Origin: Pseudomonadota bacterium | Lineage (GTDB): Bacteria; Myxococcota_A; Polyangia; Polyangiales; Polyangiaceae | Direction of reading: 5' to 3' | Assembly (NCBI GenBank): GCA_023432025.1 | Contig: JAEYVE010000264.1 | Location: 1 to 23,142 of the forward strand | Length of the DNA stretch: 23,142 bases | Part shown: positions 1 to 8,536 of the stretch, piece by piece | Layout: each line of letters begins with the position of its first letter | Position numbering within the stretch: position 1 is the first letter of the stretch | Program-made: the position numbers and the translations under genes | The notes under the pieces: model-generated | Told to the model about the DNA's origin: nothing | Database searches by the model: none | Seen by the model: only the letters and a program-made list of their open reading frames with translations

Positions 1-8
1 CTCGAGGC

Positions 9-3000
9 TTACTTCAGGATGTTGCGCTTCTGACAGGTCGTCGAGCAGGCGAGGCTGCCCGTGGGTCCGTCGTCGCACGCTTCGCCATGCTCCGCCTGGA
101 CCTTGCCGTCGCCGCAGAAGGGAGCTCGGCTGCAGTCCTCGTTGCAAGCGCCGTACTCGCCGGTGTTGCCCTCCGGGCCGAGATCGCACTGCTCCGGGCC
201 GTTGCGCTGACCGTCGCCGCAGTAGGGCGCCCGCTTGCAGTCGTAACCGCAGCCGCTGCCGTCCGCGGAGTACGCGCCGTTGTCGAGGCCCTCGTCGCAC
301 TCCTCGGGACCGTTCTTCCTGCCGTCCCCGCAGTAGGGACCCCATTCGCACGAATTCGTGCAGCCTTCGTACGCCGTGTCGCTGTTGTTGGCGCCGAAAT
401 CGCACAGCTCGTAGTCGGGCTGCACCGTACCGTCGCCGCAGCGCGGCAGCGCCGTACAACCGACACCGCACGAGGATGCGTTCACCTGGTACACGTCATC
501 GTTGAAGCCGTTGTCGCACGCTTCCTCGTCCGGCTGCACGATGGCGTCGCCGCAGCGCGGCCCGAGAACACACGACTCGGCGCAGCCGCCGTACTTCGTG
601 TCACTGTTCTCTCCGCCGTCGTCGCACTCCTCGAACTCTTCGTCTTGAGTTCCGTCGCCACAACGCGGACCCCAGGCGCACTGGTCGTCGCAGCCGCCGT
701 AGGCGTCCGACGCGAACTGCCCGTAGTCGCAGTCCTCGCCCATCTGGGGCAAGCCGTCGCCGCAGAACGGCGCAAACTCGCAGTTCGGTTGGCAGTTGGG
801 GCCGCCGTCGCACTGCTCGCTGCCATTGCGAATGCCGTCCCCGCAGCGCGGGCCGGGCAAGCAATCGTAGCCGCACGAGTCGGGCCCGTACTCGACGCCG
901 TTCAGCGCGCCCTTGTCACACAGCTCTTCGCCGTTCTCCTCGCCGTCGCCGCAGTAGCCGCCGAACGTGCACGTGGTGGTGCAGCTGCCAGGACCATAGG
1001 CGGTGGCGCTGTTGGCGGCGCCGTTGTCGCACTGCTCGAAGCCGGCCTGCACCGTACCGTCGCCGCACCGCGGCGGCCTCACGCAACCCGCCGCACAGGA
1101 CGAAGCGCTCGTCCAGTACACGTCGTCGTTGAAGCCGTTGTCGCACGCTTCCTCGTCCGGCTGAACGATGGCGTCACCGCAGCGTGGGCCGCGAACGCAC
1201 GAGGTGGTGCAGCCGTCGTACCGGGTGTCGTTGTTTCCGGCCGCGCCGTTGTCGCATTCCTCGAACTGGGTGTCGTGGGTGCCGTCGCCGCAGCGCGGAC
1301 CCCAGCTGCAGCCCTCGCTGCATCCGCCGTAGACGTCCGAGGCGAACTGTCCGTAGTCGCAGTCCTCGCCTTCCTGCGGAATACCGTCACCGCAGTACGG
1401 CGCCATGGTGCAGTCGGGCTGGCAGTGGGGACCGCCGTCGCACTCCTCGCTGCCGTTGCGAATGCCGTCGCCGCACCGCGGACCCTGCCGGCAGTCGTAA
1501 CCGCAAGAGGTCGGACCGTACTCACGGCCGTTCAACTCGCCGTTGTCGCAATCCTCCTCGCCGTTCTGCTGGCCGTCACCACAGTAGCCGCCGAAACCGC
1601 ACGACGTATTGCAGCTGCCCGGTCCGTACGCGTCGGCGCTGTTGGCGGCGCCGTTGTCGCACTGCTCGAAGGCGGCTTGCACCGTACCGTCGCCGCACGA
1701 GCCGGGCAGCACGCAACCCGGAGCGCAAGCGTCTGGCTGACCCACGCCGTACACATCGACGTTTCGTCCGTTGTCGCAGTCTTCTTCGCCGTTCTCGATG
1801 CCGTCACCGCAGAACTCACGCGCCGTGCACTCCTCGTTGCACGCGCCGTACGTGTCGTTCTGGTTGTTCTCTCCGTCGTCGCACACCTCACGGCCCACGA
1901 CCACGCCGTCTCCGCAGATGGGCGTGCAGAACGAGCGAGGCGCCAGGAAGCCCTCCAACGTCAGCCGGAAGTTGGACTCGATCGGGTTACGCTCGGCGTG
2001 GAAGAGCACGATTTCGTAGACGCCGCCCTTGGTAATCCCGAAGCGATCATCCGTGAGGTCATCGCGCTCGGTTTGGGTGTAGTCGCCTGCGGCGCACGTC
2101 GGGAGCGAGGCAAAGTCCGCAGAAGAGCCGGAGCAAGTCCCGTTCTCGTCGCCAAGAACGACGCGTCCTTCCTGCCAGTTGTGGATGCCGCCCAGGTCGA
2201 CCGCCAGGCGTCCGTTCACGTACACCCACACGTCGTCGTCCCCACGGAACGTGAGCGTTTCTCCGCCCGAGTACTGGAAGAAGTAGCGGAGCTCCGTCGT
2301 GAAATTGAAGTTGTGGTCCTGCCCCGTGGTGTGGCCGAGCTCGTCCAGCTCGGGCGGGAAGAACGTCGAATCGTCGAACTGGTAACGATTCGGCCCCAAA
2401 CGAGTGAGCTCGATGGACGAGGGGACGACCGTCAAGCTGATCGGCCCGTTCGTTCCGCTGAGCCCCCCGTTCGAGTCCGCGTACCAGAGCGCAAACGTAC
2501 TAGTGTAGTCCGGAATCGTGGTGTTCGTGTCCCACGTGTTCAACACGGGTCTTCCGACCTCGCTCAAGCGCCCGCAGCCAGTTTGTGAGTTCGCCGCATT
2601 GCCAATATTGGCCGTGGTGCACACGTTTCCGGTGATCCGGCGATCGGTACCCAGGGCGGGCGTGCTGCCGCCACGCCTGAAGTGGGGGTGACCACCGGTA
2701 TCCTGCCGGGGCACGAAGTCTCGGTACGTGACCGCCATGCGCACGGTGCCCGGATCCGGGGTTTCCCCGGTGCACCTGAAGCCAGGCTCCACCGCACAAG
2801 CGGACGAGCAACCGTCGCCCGAAGCCGTATTGCCGTCGTCGCAAGCTTCGGCGCCCATGCGCACGCCGTCGCCGCAAACGATGTTGACGACCGGGTCCGG
2901 ACCCCGCGTGACGCTCGGCTCGTTCTGGCAGGTGGGGCTGCAGCCGTCTCCCGCGATGTCGTTGTTGTCGTCGCAGCCCTCACCGGGCTCCACCTCGCCG

Positions 3001-5297
3001 TTGCCGCATTCCGTTTCCTCACACGGCTCGCCCGGCGTGGGGCACTTGTACCCAGGCTCGATGCGGCAACCGCCGTTGCAGCCATCCTCCGAGGCGAGGT
3101 TGCCGTCGTCGCACTCTTCCTCACCCTCCACGACGTGACCGTCCCCGCAGCGCGGGAAACAGTCCTCACCTGGAGTGGGGCACACCCAGAACTCGTCCAG
3201 CGTGCACGCGGTGCAGCCGTCGGCGTCCGTCTCGTTGCCGTCGTCACACTCTTCGTTCGGCGCTCGCACGCCATCTCCGCAGACCGACTCCTCGCAAACG
3301 GTCGCCGTGCAGAACCAACCCGGTTCCACCTGGCAGCTCGTGCACCCCTGCATGCTGGCCGCGAAGTCGCACTGCTCGCCTGCCTCCAGCACACCATTGC
3401 CGCACTCGGGCAAACGGAAACACAGCTGTCCTGGCGGGCAAGCCCAGCCTTCTTGCACCGTGCAGTCCGCTCCGCAGCCTACCCCGCCGATTTCTGGCTC
3501 GCACTCCTCGCCGAACTCCAGCGTGCGATTGCCACACACGGGGGCCGGGCCCAAGTCGGGCTCGAAGCCCTGGCAGTCCATGTTGCAGCCGTTGCCGACC
3601 GCGGGCTCACAAACTTCTCCCGGCTCGACGACGCCGTTGCCGCACTGAATGTTCGAGCTGCAGCTCGACGGGCTCGTCGCCGTGCAGGTGTAGTACGGCT
3701 CTTCGCGGCAGGCCGCCGAGCAACCGTCGCCGCTCCGGCGGTTTCCGTCGTCGCACTGCTCGTGCCCCGCGACGCGCACGCCGTCGCCGCAGATCGCGGA
3801 GCAGCCTTGCGCGTTGCAGTGGAAGCCAGGCTCCACGGCGCACGCCGACGAACAGCCGTCGCCGTCCGTACCATTGCCGTCGTCGCAGGCTTCGCTCGGG
3901 GTGCGCGTCCCGTCGCCGCACACCTCGCGCACGCAAGTCTCACCCGGCGGACGACACCAGAAGCCCGGCTCCAGCTGGCAGGTGGCAGAGCAGCCGTCGC
4001 CGCTTTCTGGCGGCAGGCCATCGTCGCACTGCTCACCGAGCTCCCGCACACCGTTGCCACACGCCGGCAGCCGGAAGCAAGGTTGGTTGGGCTGCGGACA
4101 CGCCCAGCCCGCTTCCACGTTGCAGTCCACGCCGCAGCCGCTTCCGGGGTTCGCGGGCTCGCAAGTTTCGCCCACCTCGATGAGGGTATTGCCGCAGACC
4201 GGATCCACGCTGAGCAGCGGCTCGAAGCCGCGGCAGTCGGCGTTGCAGCCGTTCGTCCCCGTCGGCTCGCAAATTTCTCCCGGCTCGATCTCGCCGTTGC
4301 CGCACACGATGCTCGACGTGCACACCGACGGGCTCTCGTCGTCGCAATTGAAGTACGGCTCCACGACGCACGCCGCCGAACAACCGTCGCCGCTACGACG
4401 GTTGCCGTCGTCGCACGCCTCTTCTCCCTCGATGCGCACGCCGTCGCCGCACACCGCGCTGCACCCCTGCGCGTTGCAGCGGTAGCCCGCTTCGATTTCA
4501 CAGGTGGCGGAGCAACCGTCGCCGTCGCGATCGTTCGAGTCGTCGCACTCTTCGCTCGGCGTGCGCGCGCCGTCGCCGCACACTTCGCGAATGCACTCTT
4601 CGCCCGGGGTCCGGCACCAAAAACCGGTCTCCAGCTGACACTCGTCCGAGCAACCGTCTCCGGGGAGCGGCGGCGTCTCGCCGTCGTCGCACTGCTCCCC
4701 GCGCTCGCGCACGCCGTTGCCGCACACCGGCAGCTCCACGCACGGCTTGTCGGGACGTGGACACGCCCAACCAGGCTCGACCGTTTCACAGTCCGCCGAA
4801 CAGCCGTCGTCGTCCTCCTCGTTCCCGTCGTCGCAAACCTCGCGACCTTCGATCACGCCGTTGCCGCACACCACGAGGTCCACGCAGCGCTTGCCCGGAA
4901 CCGAACAGTCGTAGTCCGAGTCTTGCTGGGTACAGTCCGCGCTACAGCCGTCGCCGTTTTTCTTGTTGCCGTCGTCGCAAAGCTCTCCCACCTCGAGCTT
5001 GCCGTTGCCGCAAACGGCGGGCTCCTCTTCCTCGGGAGGATCCACGGGAATGCCCGAGCCACCCAGGTTCAAGCCACCGCCCGTGCCCGGCACCTGCTTG
5101 CCGCCTCCGGTACCTCCGGTGCCGCCGCCGACGCCGACGCTGCCGCCGTCCGACGAGACTTCCGGCGAGCTACCGCAGCCTGCCAGCAAGAAGAGCGACA
5201 GCGCCCCCAGCTGGAACGCGCGCAGCGTAGAAAAGCCAAAAACGTCAGTGGAACGAGACTTGAACGAGCTGTGGCGACGAGCCTTCATAGACTTCAA
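9..5297 (-). CDS. Giant DUF4215-repeat lipoprotein with central fibro-slime domain
   Basis: Predicted surface or secreted lipoprotein of 1762 residues. A signal peptide ends in the lipobox LAGC (Cys 41), followed by a Gly-rich linker (51-80). Seventeen Cys-rich modules of the CGNG..E.GE.CDDGN..GDGCS..C type (DUF4215 family) span about 96-853. A fibro-slime/PA14-like domain at about 854-1127 carries FRGDDDVWVYVNGRLAVDLG. Eighteen shorter modules (CGDG...CDNG...C..C) fill 1128-1762. I see no C-terminal membrane anchor, so attachment would be through the lipid. Such proteins are common in myxobacteria and are usually assigned adhesive or matrix roles; the function here is inferred. Start is uncertain: the TTG at 5297 has GGAAG nine bases upstream, while an ATG three codons later (5288) has a poorer site. 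Both keep the signal peptide. The stop lies eight bases from the window edge, so downstream context is unseen. Confidence 0.9.
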   Translation of the reverse strand: MKSMKARRHSSFKSRSTDVFGFSTLRAFQLGALSLFLLAGCGSSPEVSSDGGSVGVGGGTGGTGGGKQVPGTGGGLNLGGSGIPVDPPEEEEPAVCGNGKLEVGELCDDGNKKNGDGCSADCTQQDSDYDCSVPGKRCVDLVVCGNGVIEGREVCDDGNEEDDDGCSADCETVEPGWACPRPDKPCVELPVCGNGVRERGEQCDDGETPPLPGDGCSDECQLETGFWCRTPGEECIREVCGDGARTPSEECDDSNDRDGDGCSATCEIEAGYRCNAQGCSAVCGDGVRIEGEEACDDGNRRSGDGCSAACVVEPYFNCDDESPSVCTSSIVCGNGEIEPGEICEPTGTNGCNADCRGFEPLLSVDPVCGNTLIEVGETCEPANPGSGCGVDCNVEAGWACPQPNQPCFRLPACGNGVRELGEQCDDGLPPESGDGCSATCQLEPGFWCRPPGETCVREVCGDGTRTPSEACDDGNGTDGDGCSSACAVEPGFHCNAQGCSAICGDGVRVAGHEQCDDGNRRSGDGCSAACREEPYYTCTATSPSSCSSNIQCGNGVVEPGEVCEPAVGNGCNMDCQGFEPDLGPAPVCGNRTLEFGEECEPEIGGVGCGADCTVQEGWACPPGQLCFRLPECGNGVLEAGEQCDFAASMQGCTSCQVEPGWFCTATVCEESVCGDGVRAPNEECDDGNETDADGCTACTLDEFWVCPTPGEDCFPRCGDGHVVEGEEECDDGNLASEDGCNGGCRIEPGYKCPTPGEPCEETECGNGEVEPGEGCDDNNDIAGDGCSPTCQNEPSVTRGPDPVVNIVCGDGVRMGAEACDDGNTASGDGCSSACAVEPGFRCTGETPDPGTVRMAVTYRDFVPRQDTGGHPHFRRGGSTPALGTDRRITGNVCTTANIGNAANSQTGCGRLSEVGRPVLNTWDTNTTIPDYTSTFALWYADSNGGLSGTNGPISLTVVPSSIELTRLGPNRYQFDDSTFFPPELDELGHTTGQDHNFNFTTELRYFFQYSGGETLTFRGDDDVWVYVNGRLAVDLGGIHNWQEGRVVLGDENGTCSGSSADFASLPTCAAGDYTQTERDDLTDDRFGITKGGVYEIVLFHAERNPIESNFRLTLEGFLAPRSFCTPICGDGVVVGREVCDDGENNQNDTYGACNEECTAREFCGDGIENGEEDCDNGRNVDVYGVGQPDACAPGCVLPGSCGDGTVQAAFEQCDNGAANSADAYGPGSCNTSCGFGGYCGDGQQNGEEDCDNGELNGREYGPTSCGYDCRQGPRCGDGIRNGSEECDGGPHCQPDCTMAPYCGDGIPQEGEDCDYGQFASDVYGGCSEGCSWGPRCGDGTHDTQFEECDNGAAGNNDTRYDGCTTSCVRGPRCGDAIVQPDEEACDNGFNDDVYWTSASSCAAGCVRPPRCGDGTVQAGFEQCDNGAANSATAYGPGSCTTTCTFGGYCGDGEENGEELCDKGALNGVEYGPDSCGYDCLPGPRCGDGIRNGSEQCDGGPNCQPNCEFAPFCGDGLPQMGEDCDYGQFASDAYGGCDDQCAWGPRCGDGTQDEEFEECDDGGENSDTKYGGCAESCVLGPRCGDAIVQPDEEACDNGFNDDVYQVNASSCGVGCTALPRCGDGTVQPDYELCDFGANNSDTAYEGCTNSCEWGPYCGDGRKNGPEECDEGLDNGAYSADGSGCGYDCKRAPYCGDGQRNGPEQCDLGPEGNTGEYGACNEDCSRAPFCGDGKVQAEHGEACDDGPTGSLACSTTCQKRNILK
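441..1697 (-). repeat. Tandem duplication of a six-module block (630 and 627 bp)
   Basis: Six consecutive Cys-rich modules encoded at 1068-1697 (residues 1201-1410) are followed by the same six in the same order at 441-1067 (1411-1619). Module lengths are 38, 36, 27, 34, 37 and 38 residues against 38, 36, 27, 34, 36 and 38. Identity is obvious in DNA too; for example, the segment at 490-561 closely matches 1117-1188. A further copy of the first module type follows at residue 1620. Confidence 0.9.
1917..2738 (-). other. Fibro-slime/PA14-like domain within the DUF4215 lipoprotein
   Basis: Residues about 854-1127 interrupt the Cys-rich modules. The segment begins MAVTYRDF, contains DHNFNFTTELRYFFQYSG and the acidic GDDDVWVYVNG hairpin typical of fibro-slime and PA14-type beta domains, and ends ESNFRLTLEGFLAPRS. 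By family analogy the paired Asp residues may bind calcium and sugars. It divides the modules into a longer type on the N-terminal side (mostly 43-49 residues) and a shorter type on the C-terminal side (27-38). Confidence 0.8.
3405..4724 (-). repeat. Tandem duplication of a five-module block (663 and 657 bp)
   Basis: Five modules encoded at 4062-4724 (residues 192-412) recur in the same order at 3405-4061 (413-631). Module lengths are 48, 43, 49, 36 and 45 against 47, 43, 49, 36 and 44. Matched pairs share diagnostic strings such as CNAQGCSA in the second module and GFEP in the fourth. The copies are more diverged than the C-terminal pair, which suggests an older event. Confidence 0.85.
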
Positions 5298-5619
5298 GTG
5301 AGCGGGCTTCCAAAGGCTTCACCTCGCCATCGAGGCACCTTCGGAACGGGTCCGCTCATCTTCCACCTTTCTGTTTCGCCATGGAAGCGAAAGACACACG
5401 ATCGCTGACGATTCGTTCACAAAAATGCATCTAACCGCGCAGGTTTGCCTCATCACGACCCACAGCCGCACACATTCCCCGAGGGATGCCGCGTGCAATC
5501 GTTCAGCTCACGGAACGAAGAAGGCGCAACTCGAAGTCTGAATAGAGCCGTCGTGCGTGAAGGCCTCGGCAGAGTGGCGCAAAGCACGGTCGCTCCCGCG
5601 GGCCAGCAACGCGCGAGCC
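5298..5619. other. Intergenic region between DyP peroxidase and DUF4215 lipoprotein
   Basis: This 322-bp spacer lies between two minus-strand genes. It should hold the end of the peroxidase transcript and the promoter of the giant lipoprotein. A perfect 6-bp stem with an 8-nt loop (TCGTTC at 5499-5504, GAACGA at 5513-5518) sits about 100 bp past the peroxidase stop and could be a weak terminator; no U-tract follows. The stretch around 5395-5440 is more AT-rich than its surroundings and is the likeliest promoter area, but I cannot assign convincing -35 and -10 boxes. I see no gene. Confidence 0.5.
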
Positions 5620-7041
5620 TCAGGCGGAAGCCAAGTAACGAAGCGCTGCCAGCCCCGGCAAAAAGAAGTAGCCACCGCCGCGCGTGACGACGAACTCGGG
5701 CAAGCCCGTGTGGCGCTCGCGGATGCCTTCCTTCTGAATGGTGAAGTCACTACCCGCTGGATCGCGCACGCCAATCAGCGGATCCGGATCGTTCCTGAGC
5801 CCAGCGAACTTGGCGCTGTTCGTCCACGTTTGCTGCACGAACTCGAACTGACGATCGATGTTGGCGTTGAAGCAGATGAAATGGAGGCCACGCTCCGCGC
5901 CGTCGTCTCCGCGCTCCAAGAACCCCTCGGGGCGGAGCTCCGGCGCCAGCGCCTCGCCGTAGACACGACCCCGGCGCAAGATGCGATGGAGGTTCGCCAG
6001 CCGCTCGTCGCCTGGCGTGAGGGGACCGAGCGCATCACGCGGGTGGGTACGGCGAATGTGCGCGCCGAGCGGGCACTTTTGTCCGAGCACGTCATCGGCG
6101 ACGTAGAAGAAGTCGTTGTCGGGCTTTCCCGTCGGACCGGGGCCGTGCGGGTGCTGCACCAGAGAAGAGCCGTTCGGCCAGCGCCCCACCATTTTGGAGG
6201 CGATGCGCACGCGCTCGGCAGGAACGCCCGCAGCGCGCTCGTCGAGCCACTTCCAAAAGCCGTGCACGTCTTGATGGAGCTGACGAAAGACCAGATAGCT
6301 GCCGTTGCGGCCGAGGTCTCGAGCCTGCGCGAGGTCTCGCGCTGGCTCGAGCTGACGCACGCTCGCCTGCGCTCCCGCGGCGTCGGGCACGTGGGGGCTC
6401 GCCGTGTACTTGCCGTACTCGTTGGGATAGCCGAGCAGAAACTCGCCCGGCGAAACGCCGTCCGTGCGACCGCGGTGACCTCGGATGGGAACGTCGGAAA
6501 TTCCGTCGTCGAAGCCAAAGTGCTCTTTGTTCCCCGGAAGCCACTCGGTGCCCAGGTGCGCGACCTCGCGGAGCCCTCCCGCTTCCCACGCCGTTCGGGC
6601 CTCCGCCACGAGCTCCGCGAGGCCCCCGGGAGTCGCGTAGAGCATGAGCAGGACGTGCACCGCAGGCGTCCCGGGGCCGCCCCAGTGCCAGTTCTTGGGA
6701 TCGCTCGCTCCGTAGTCTCCCAACACGCGCTGCCGAGACTCCGTAACCATGCCCTCCTGAAACTCGACCGGAAACGTCTCGAGAACCCGGGGATCGAGGT
6801 CCAGCGCCCGAAGCCCGGGCGCGCTCAGCGCCACGTTGACCGCGCGAGCTTGCCCCGCGTCTTCCACGGACGCCGTTCTCACGCGCAGCGAGCCGAGCCA
6901 GGCGCGCGCCTTCGCGGCGTCTTCCACGGCGAGCAGACAAAACGCGGCCTCCGTCAGCTTGGAGTACCCGAAGAGCAAAATTCCCTGAATGTCGGCCAGC
7001 TCCAACTCCACCGTCACAGGCGAGCTCACGTGCATGTTCAT
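5620..7041 (-). CDS. DyP-type heme peroxidase
   Basis: Dye-decolourising-type peroxidase of 473 residues, which would use hydrogen peroxide to oxidise a substrate at a heme. It begins with the typical VELELADIQGILLFGY opening. The distal GxxDG motif is GFDDG (176-180, Asp 179), the proximal His is in CPLGAHIRRTHPRD (His 328), an RRGRVYGE motif lies near 356-363, GLHFICFNANIDRQFEFVQ at about 385-403, and the C-terminal GGGYFFLPGL ends the fold. No signal peptide or Tat motif is visible, so it is probably cytoplasmic. The ATG at 7041 has a strong GGGGAGGT site five bases upstream. It is the last gene of a three-gene minus-strand cassette, 33 bp after the unknown membrane protein. Its natural substrate cannot be read from the sequence. 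Confidence 0.93.
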   Translation of the reverse strand: MNMHVSSPVTVELELADIQGILLFGYSKLTEAAFCLLAVEDAAKARAWLGSLRVRTASVEDAGQARAVNVALSAPGLRALDLDPRVLETFPVEFQEGMVTESRQRVLGDYGASDPKNWHWGGPGTPAVHVLLMLYATPGGLAELVAEARTAWEAGGLREVAHLGTEWLPGNKEHFGFDDGISDVPIRGHRGRTDGVSPGEFLLGYPNEYGKYTASPHVPDAAGAQASVRQLEPARDLAQARDLGRNGSYLVFRQLHQDVHGFWKWLDERAAGVPAERVRIASKMVGRWPNGSSLVQHPHGPGPTGKPDNDFFYVADDVLGQKCPLGAHIRRTHPRDALGPLTPGDERLANLHRILRRGRVYGEALAPELRPEGFLERGDDGAERGLHFICFNANIDRQFEFVQQTWTNSAKFAGLRNDPDPLIGVRDPAGSDFTIQKEGIRERHTGLPEFVVTRGGGYFFLPGLAALRYLASA

Positions 7042-7074
7042 GCGCTACCTCCCCAACCTCGTCCAACTCAACGC

Positions 7075-8490
7075 TCACAAAGTGCGTAGCCAAGCCCGAA
7101 GCGGCTCGCCTTCCGGCGGTCGCTCCGCGAGGCCCCGCCGCAGCACGGTGTTTTCATTCACGTTCTGAACGCTCAGATTCGGATAGGCGCTGTACCAAAT
7201 CTGCGTTTCCACTTGGTGGGCGCGCGTCCAGTTCTTGAAGCGCTCTTCGTCCCGCGCGCCGCGCAGCACCAGAAAGAGCGAGCGCGGAAAGCCAACGGTG
7301 TTGCTCCACACACCGGTCAATCCGCTCGCGGCCTGGTCCACGAAATCCCCCAGGTAGCTCTCCCAGCTTCCGTCGAAGTTGCTGAAAAAGAGCAATTGGC
7401 GCTGCTCTTTCAGAATCATCCAACGCGCGTAGTGAATGCTCGGGATGCCGCCCAAGTTACCGCGGTCGAAGTAGTTCTTCGCCAAGAGGTCGATGGCCCA
7501 GAGCACGAGCCGGAGCGAAAACATCCGGAGCATGCCCGGCTTGATGGGCACCAGGTGCGTCAGCTGGTTTTGCACCTTGTAGTCTTCCCGCCCCTTCAGC
7601 TGGCCGAGCTTTCCTGCGTCCGGCTCTCCTTGAGCGCTCGCGTCCTCGGGCTCGGTGCGCTCGCGCACCCACACGAGCCCAAAAAAGAGCAACCCAGGCA
7701 CGAGCAAGAGGCCTACGCCAGCGACCACGAGGAGCCATACGGCGGGTCCGTGCGCGAGCTTGGAGAGCAGCGTCGTGGTGTCCAGAAGCTCTTCGTCCAA
7801 GTCCACGGGGGGGCTCTCGAGCTTGCGCACGTGCTCTGCGAGCGCGCGCTGCGGATCACTCGACACGCTGCCGCGGTGGGGCCCGTCCACGTAGCCGGCC
7901 AGCGTTTGTTGCAGCTCGTCTTCGCCGCGGATCTGACGAACCGAGCGATCACGCGTGCCGCGGTACGCGGCCGCCGCGGGAAGCAAGTCACTCGAGAAGT
8001 ACCGCACCAAGTCCGCCGGCGTAGCGAACGTCGGCGCGCCCTCGCAAAACGCGTAGATGCGGTCGAGCCCGGCGCCCCGTCCCGCGCGCTCCCAGAGCTC
8101 GGACAAGTGCTCCTCGAGCGTGCCGTCGTAGTCCGAGCCAAAGACGAGCAAGTGCGGTCCCTGGCGCTTCTCCGCCCCTGGCACGATGACCCAACGCAGA
8201 AAATGAACGAGCTCGAGCTCGCGCAGGTTCAACACCGTTTCGTGCCGCAAGTCGTTGCCGATGGAGCGAAGCAGCTTTTCGAGCTCGTCAACGGAGCCTC
8301 GAATCGGCTTTGCGACCGTGAACGGCGTACCCGTGATGCGAGCTCGCGGCCGAGCGGCGTGCGACCGAGCTCGCGGCCGAGCGGCGTGCGCAGGAGCGCG
8401 CGCCCCGGCCTCCTCCGCCACGGCTTCGTTCTCCGCGCCCTGTGAGCCGAATGCCACCTGCTGTCCCCCCGAATTCAACCGAGTCTCCAT
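7075..8490 (-). CDS. Internally duplicated one-helix membrane protein of unknown function
   Basis: I do not recognise a named family. The protein has 471 residues. An Ala/Arg-rich N-terminal tail (about 25-52) holds a nine-residue tandem repeat (HAARPRARS, then HAARPRARI). One strong hydrophobic segment lies at about 250-275 (VWLLVVAGVGLLLVPGLLFF). The two halves resemble each other: HFLRW..HLLVFGSDYDGTLEEHL (about 96-129) matches HYARW..QLLFFSNFDGSWESYL (353-380), and RDRSVRQIRGEDELQQTL (180-197) matches YPNLSVQNVNENTVLRRGL. This suggests two related domains joined by a membrane helix and a charged linker. It sits between a P450 and a DyP peroxidase with gaps of 43 and 33 bp, implying co-transcription and a role with those heme enzymes. 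I recall similar proteins next to peroxidase genes but cannot verify it. Start: ATG with AAGGGG upstream. Confidence 0.85.
   Translation of the reverse strand: METRLNSGGQQVAFGSQGAENEAVAEEAGARAPAHAARPRARSHAARPRARITGTPFTVAKPIRGSVDELEKLLRSIGNDLRHETVLNLRELELVHFLRWVIVPGAEKRQGPHLLVFGSDYDGTLEEHLSELWERAGRGAGLDRIYAFCEGAPTFATPADLVRYFSSDLLPAAAAYRGTRDRSVRQIRGEDELQQTLAGYVDGPHRGSVSSDPQRALAEHVRKLESPPVDLDEELLDTTTLLSKLAHGPAVWLLVVAGVGLLLVPGLLFFGLVWVRERTEPEDASAQGEPDAGKLGQLKGREDYKVQNQLTHLVPIKPGMLRMFSLRLVLWAIDLLAKNYFDRGNLGGIPSIHYARWMILKEQRQLLFFSNFDGSWESYLGDFVDQAASGLTGVWSNTVGFPRSLFLVLRGARDEERFKNWTRAHQVETQIWYSAYPNLSVQNVNENTVLRRGLAERPPEGEPLRAWLRTL
8339..8390. repeat. 27-bp in-frame tandem repeat
   Basis: Two nearly perfect 27-bp units (8339-8365 and 8366-8390, the second differing at its end) encode the repeated HAARPRAR tail of the unknown membrane protein. 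The repeat keeps the reading frame and is a likely site of slippage. Confidence 0.8.
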
Positions 8491-8536
8491 GCCCGCCCCT
8501 TCACGTGGCCTGCCCCTTCATTGGCCTGCCCCTTCA
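8491..8536 (-). repeat. Three direct repeats carrying ribosome-binding-like cores
   Basis: On the minus strand, TGAAGGGGCRGG occurs three times at a 16-17 bp spacing, starting at 8536, 8520 and 8503. The first copy contains the P450 stop codon and the last supplies AAGGGG just before the ATG at 8490. A weaker fourth relative (ATGAAGCGGGC) lies at the very end of the P450 gene. The array fills almost the whole gap between the two genes. Confidence 0.75.

Noticed and set aside
1184..2035. Plus-strand Arg/Cys-rich frame
   Set aside because: Another frame of the Cys-module DNA; the Arg and Cys content is a by-product of the repeat.
87..5408. Long plus-strand open frames opposite the DUF4215 gene (87-2588 and 2682-5408)
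   Set aside because: They are antisense to a gene with clear modules and signal peptide; their Ala/Val/Arg-rich low-complexity translations are what GC-rich repeats give on the other strand.
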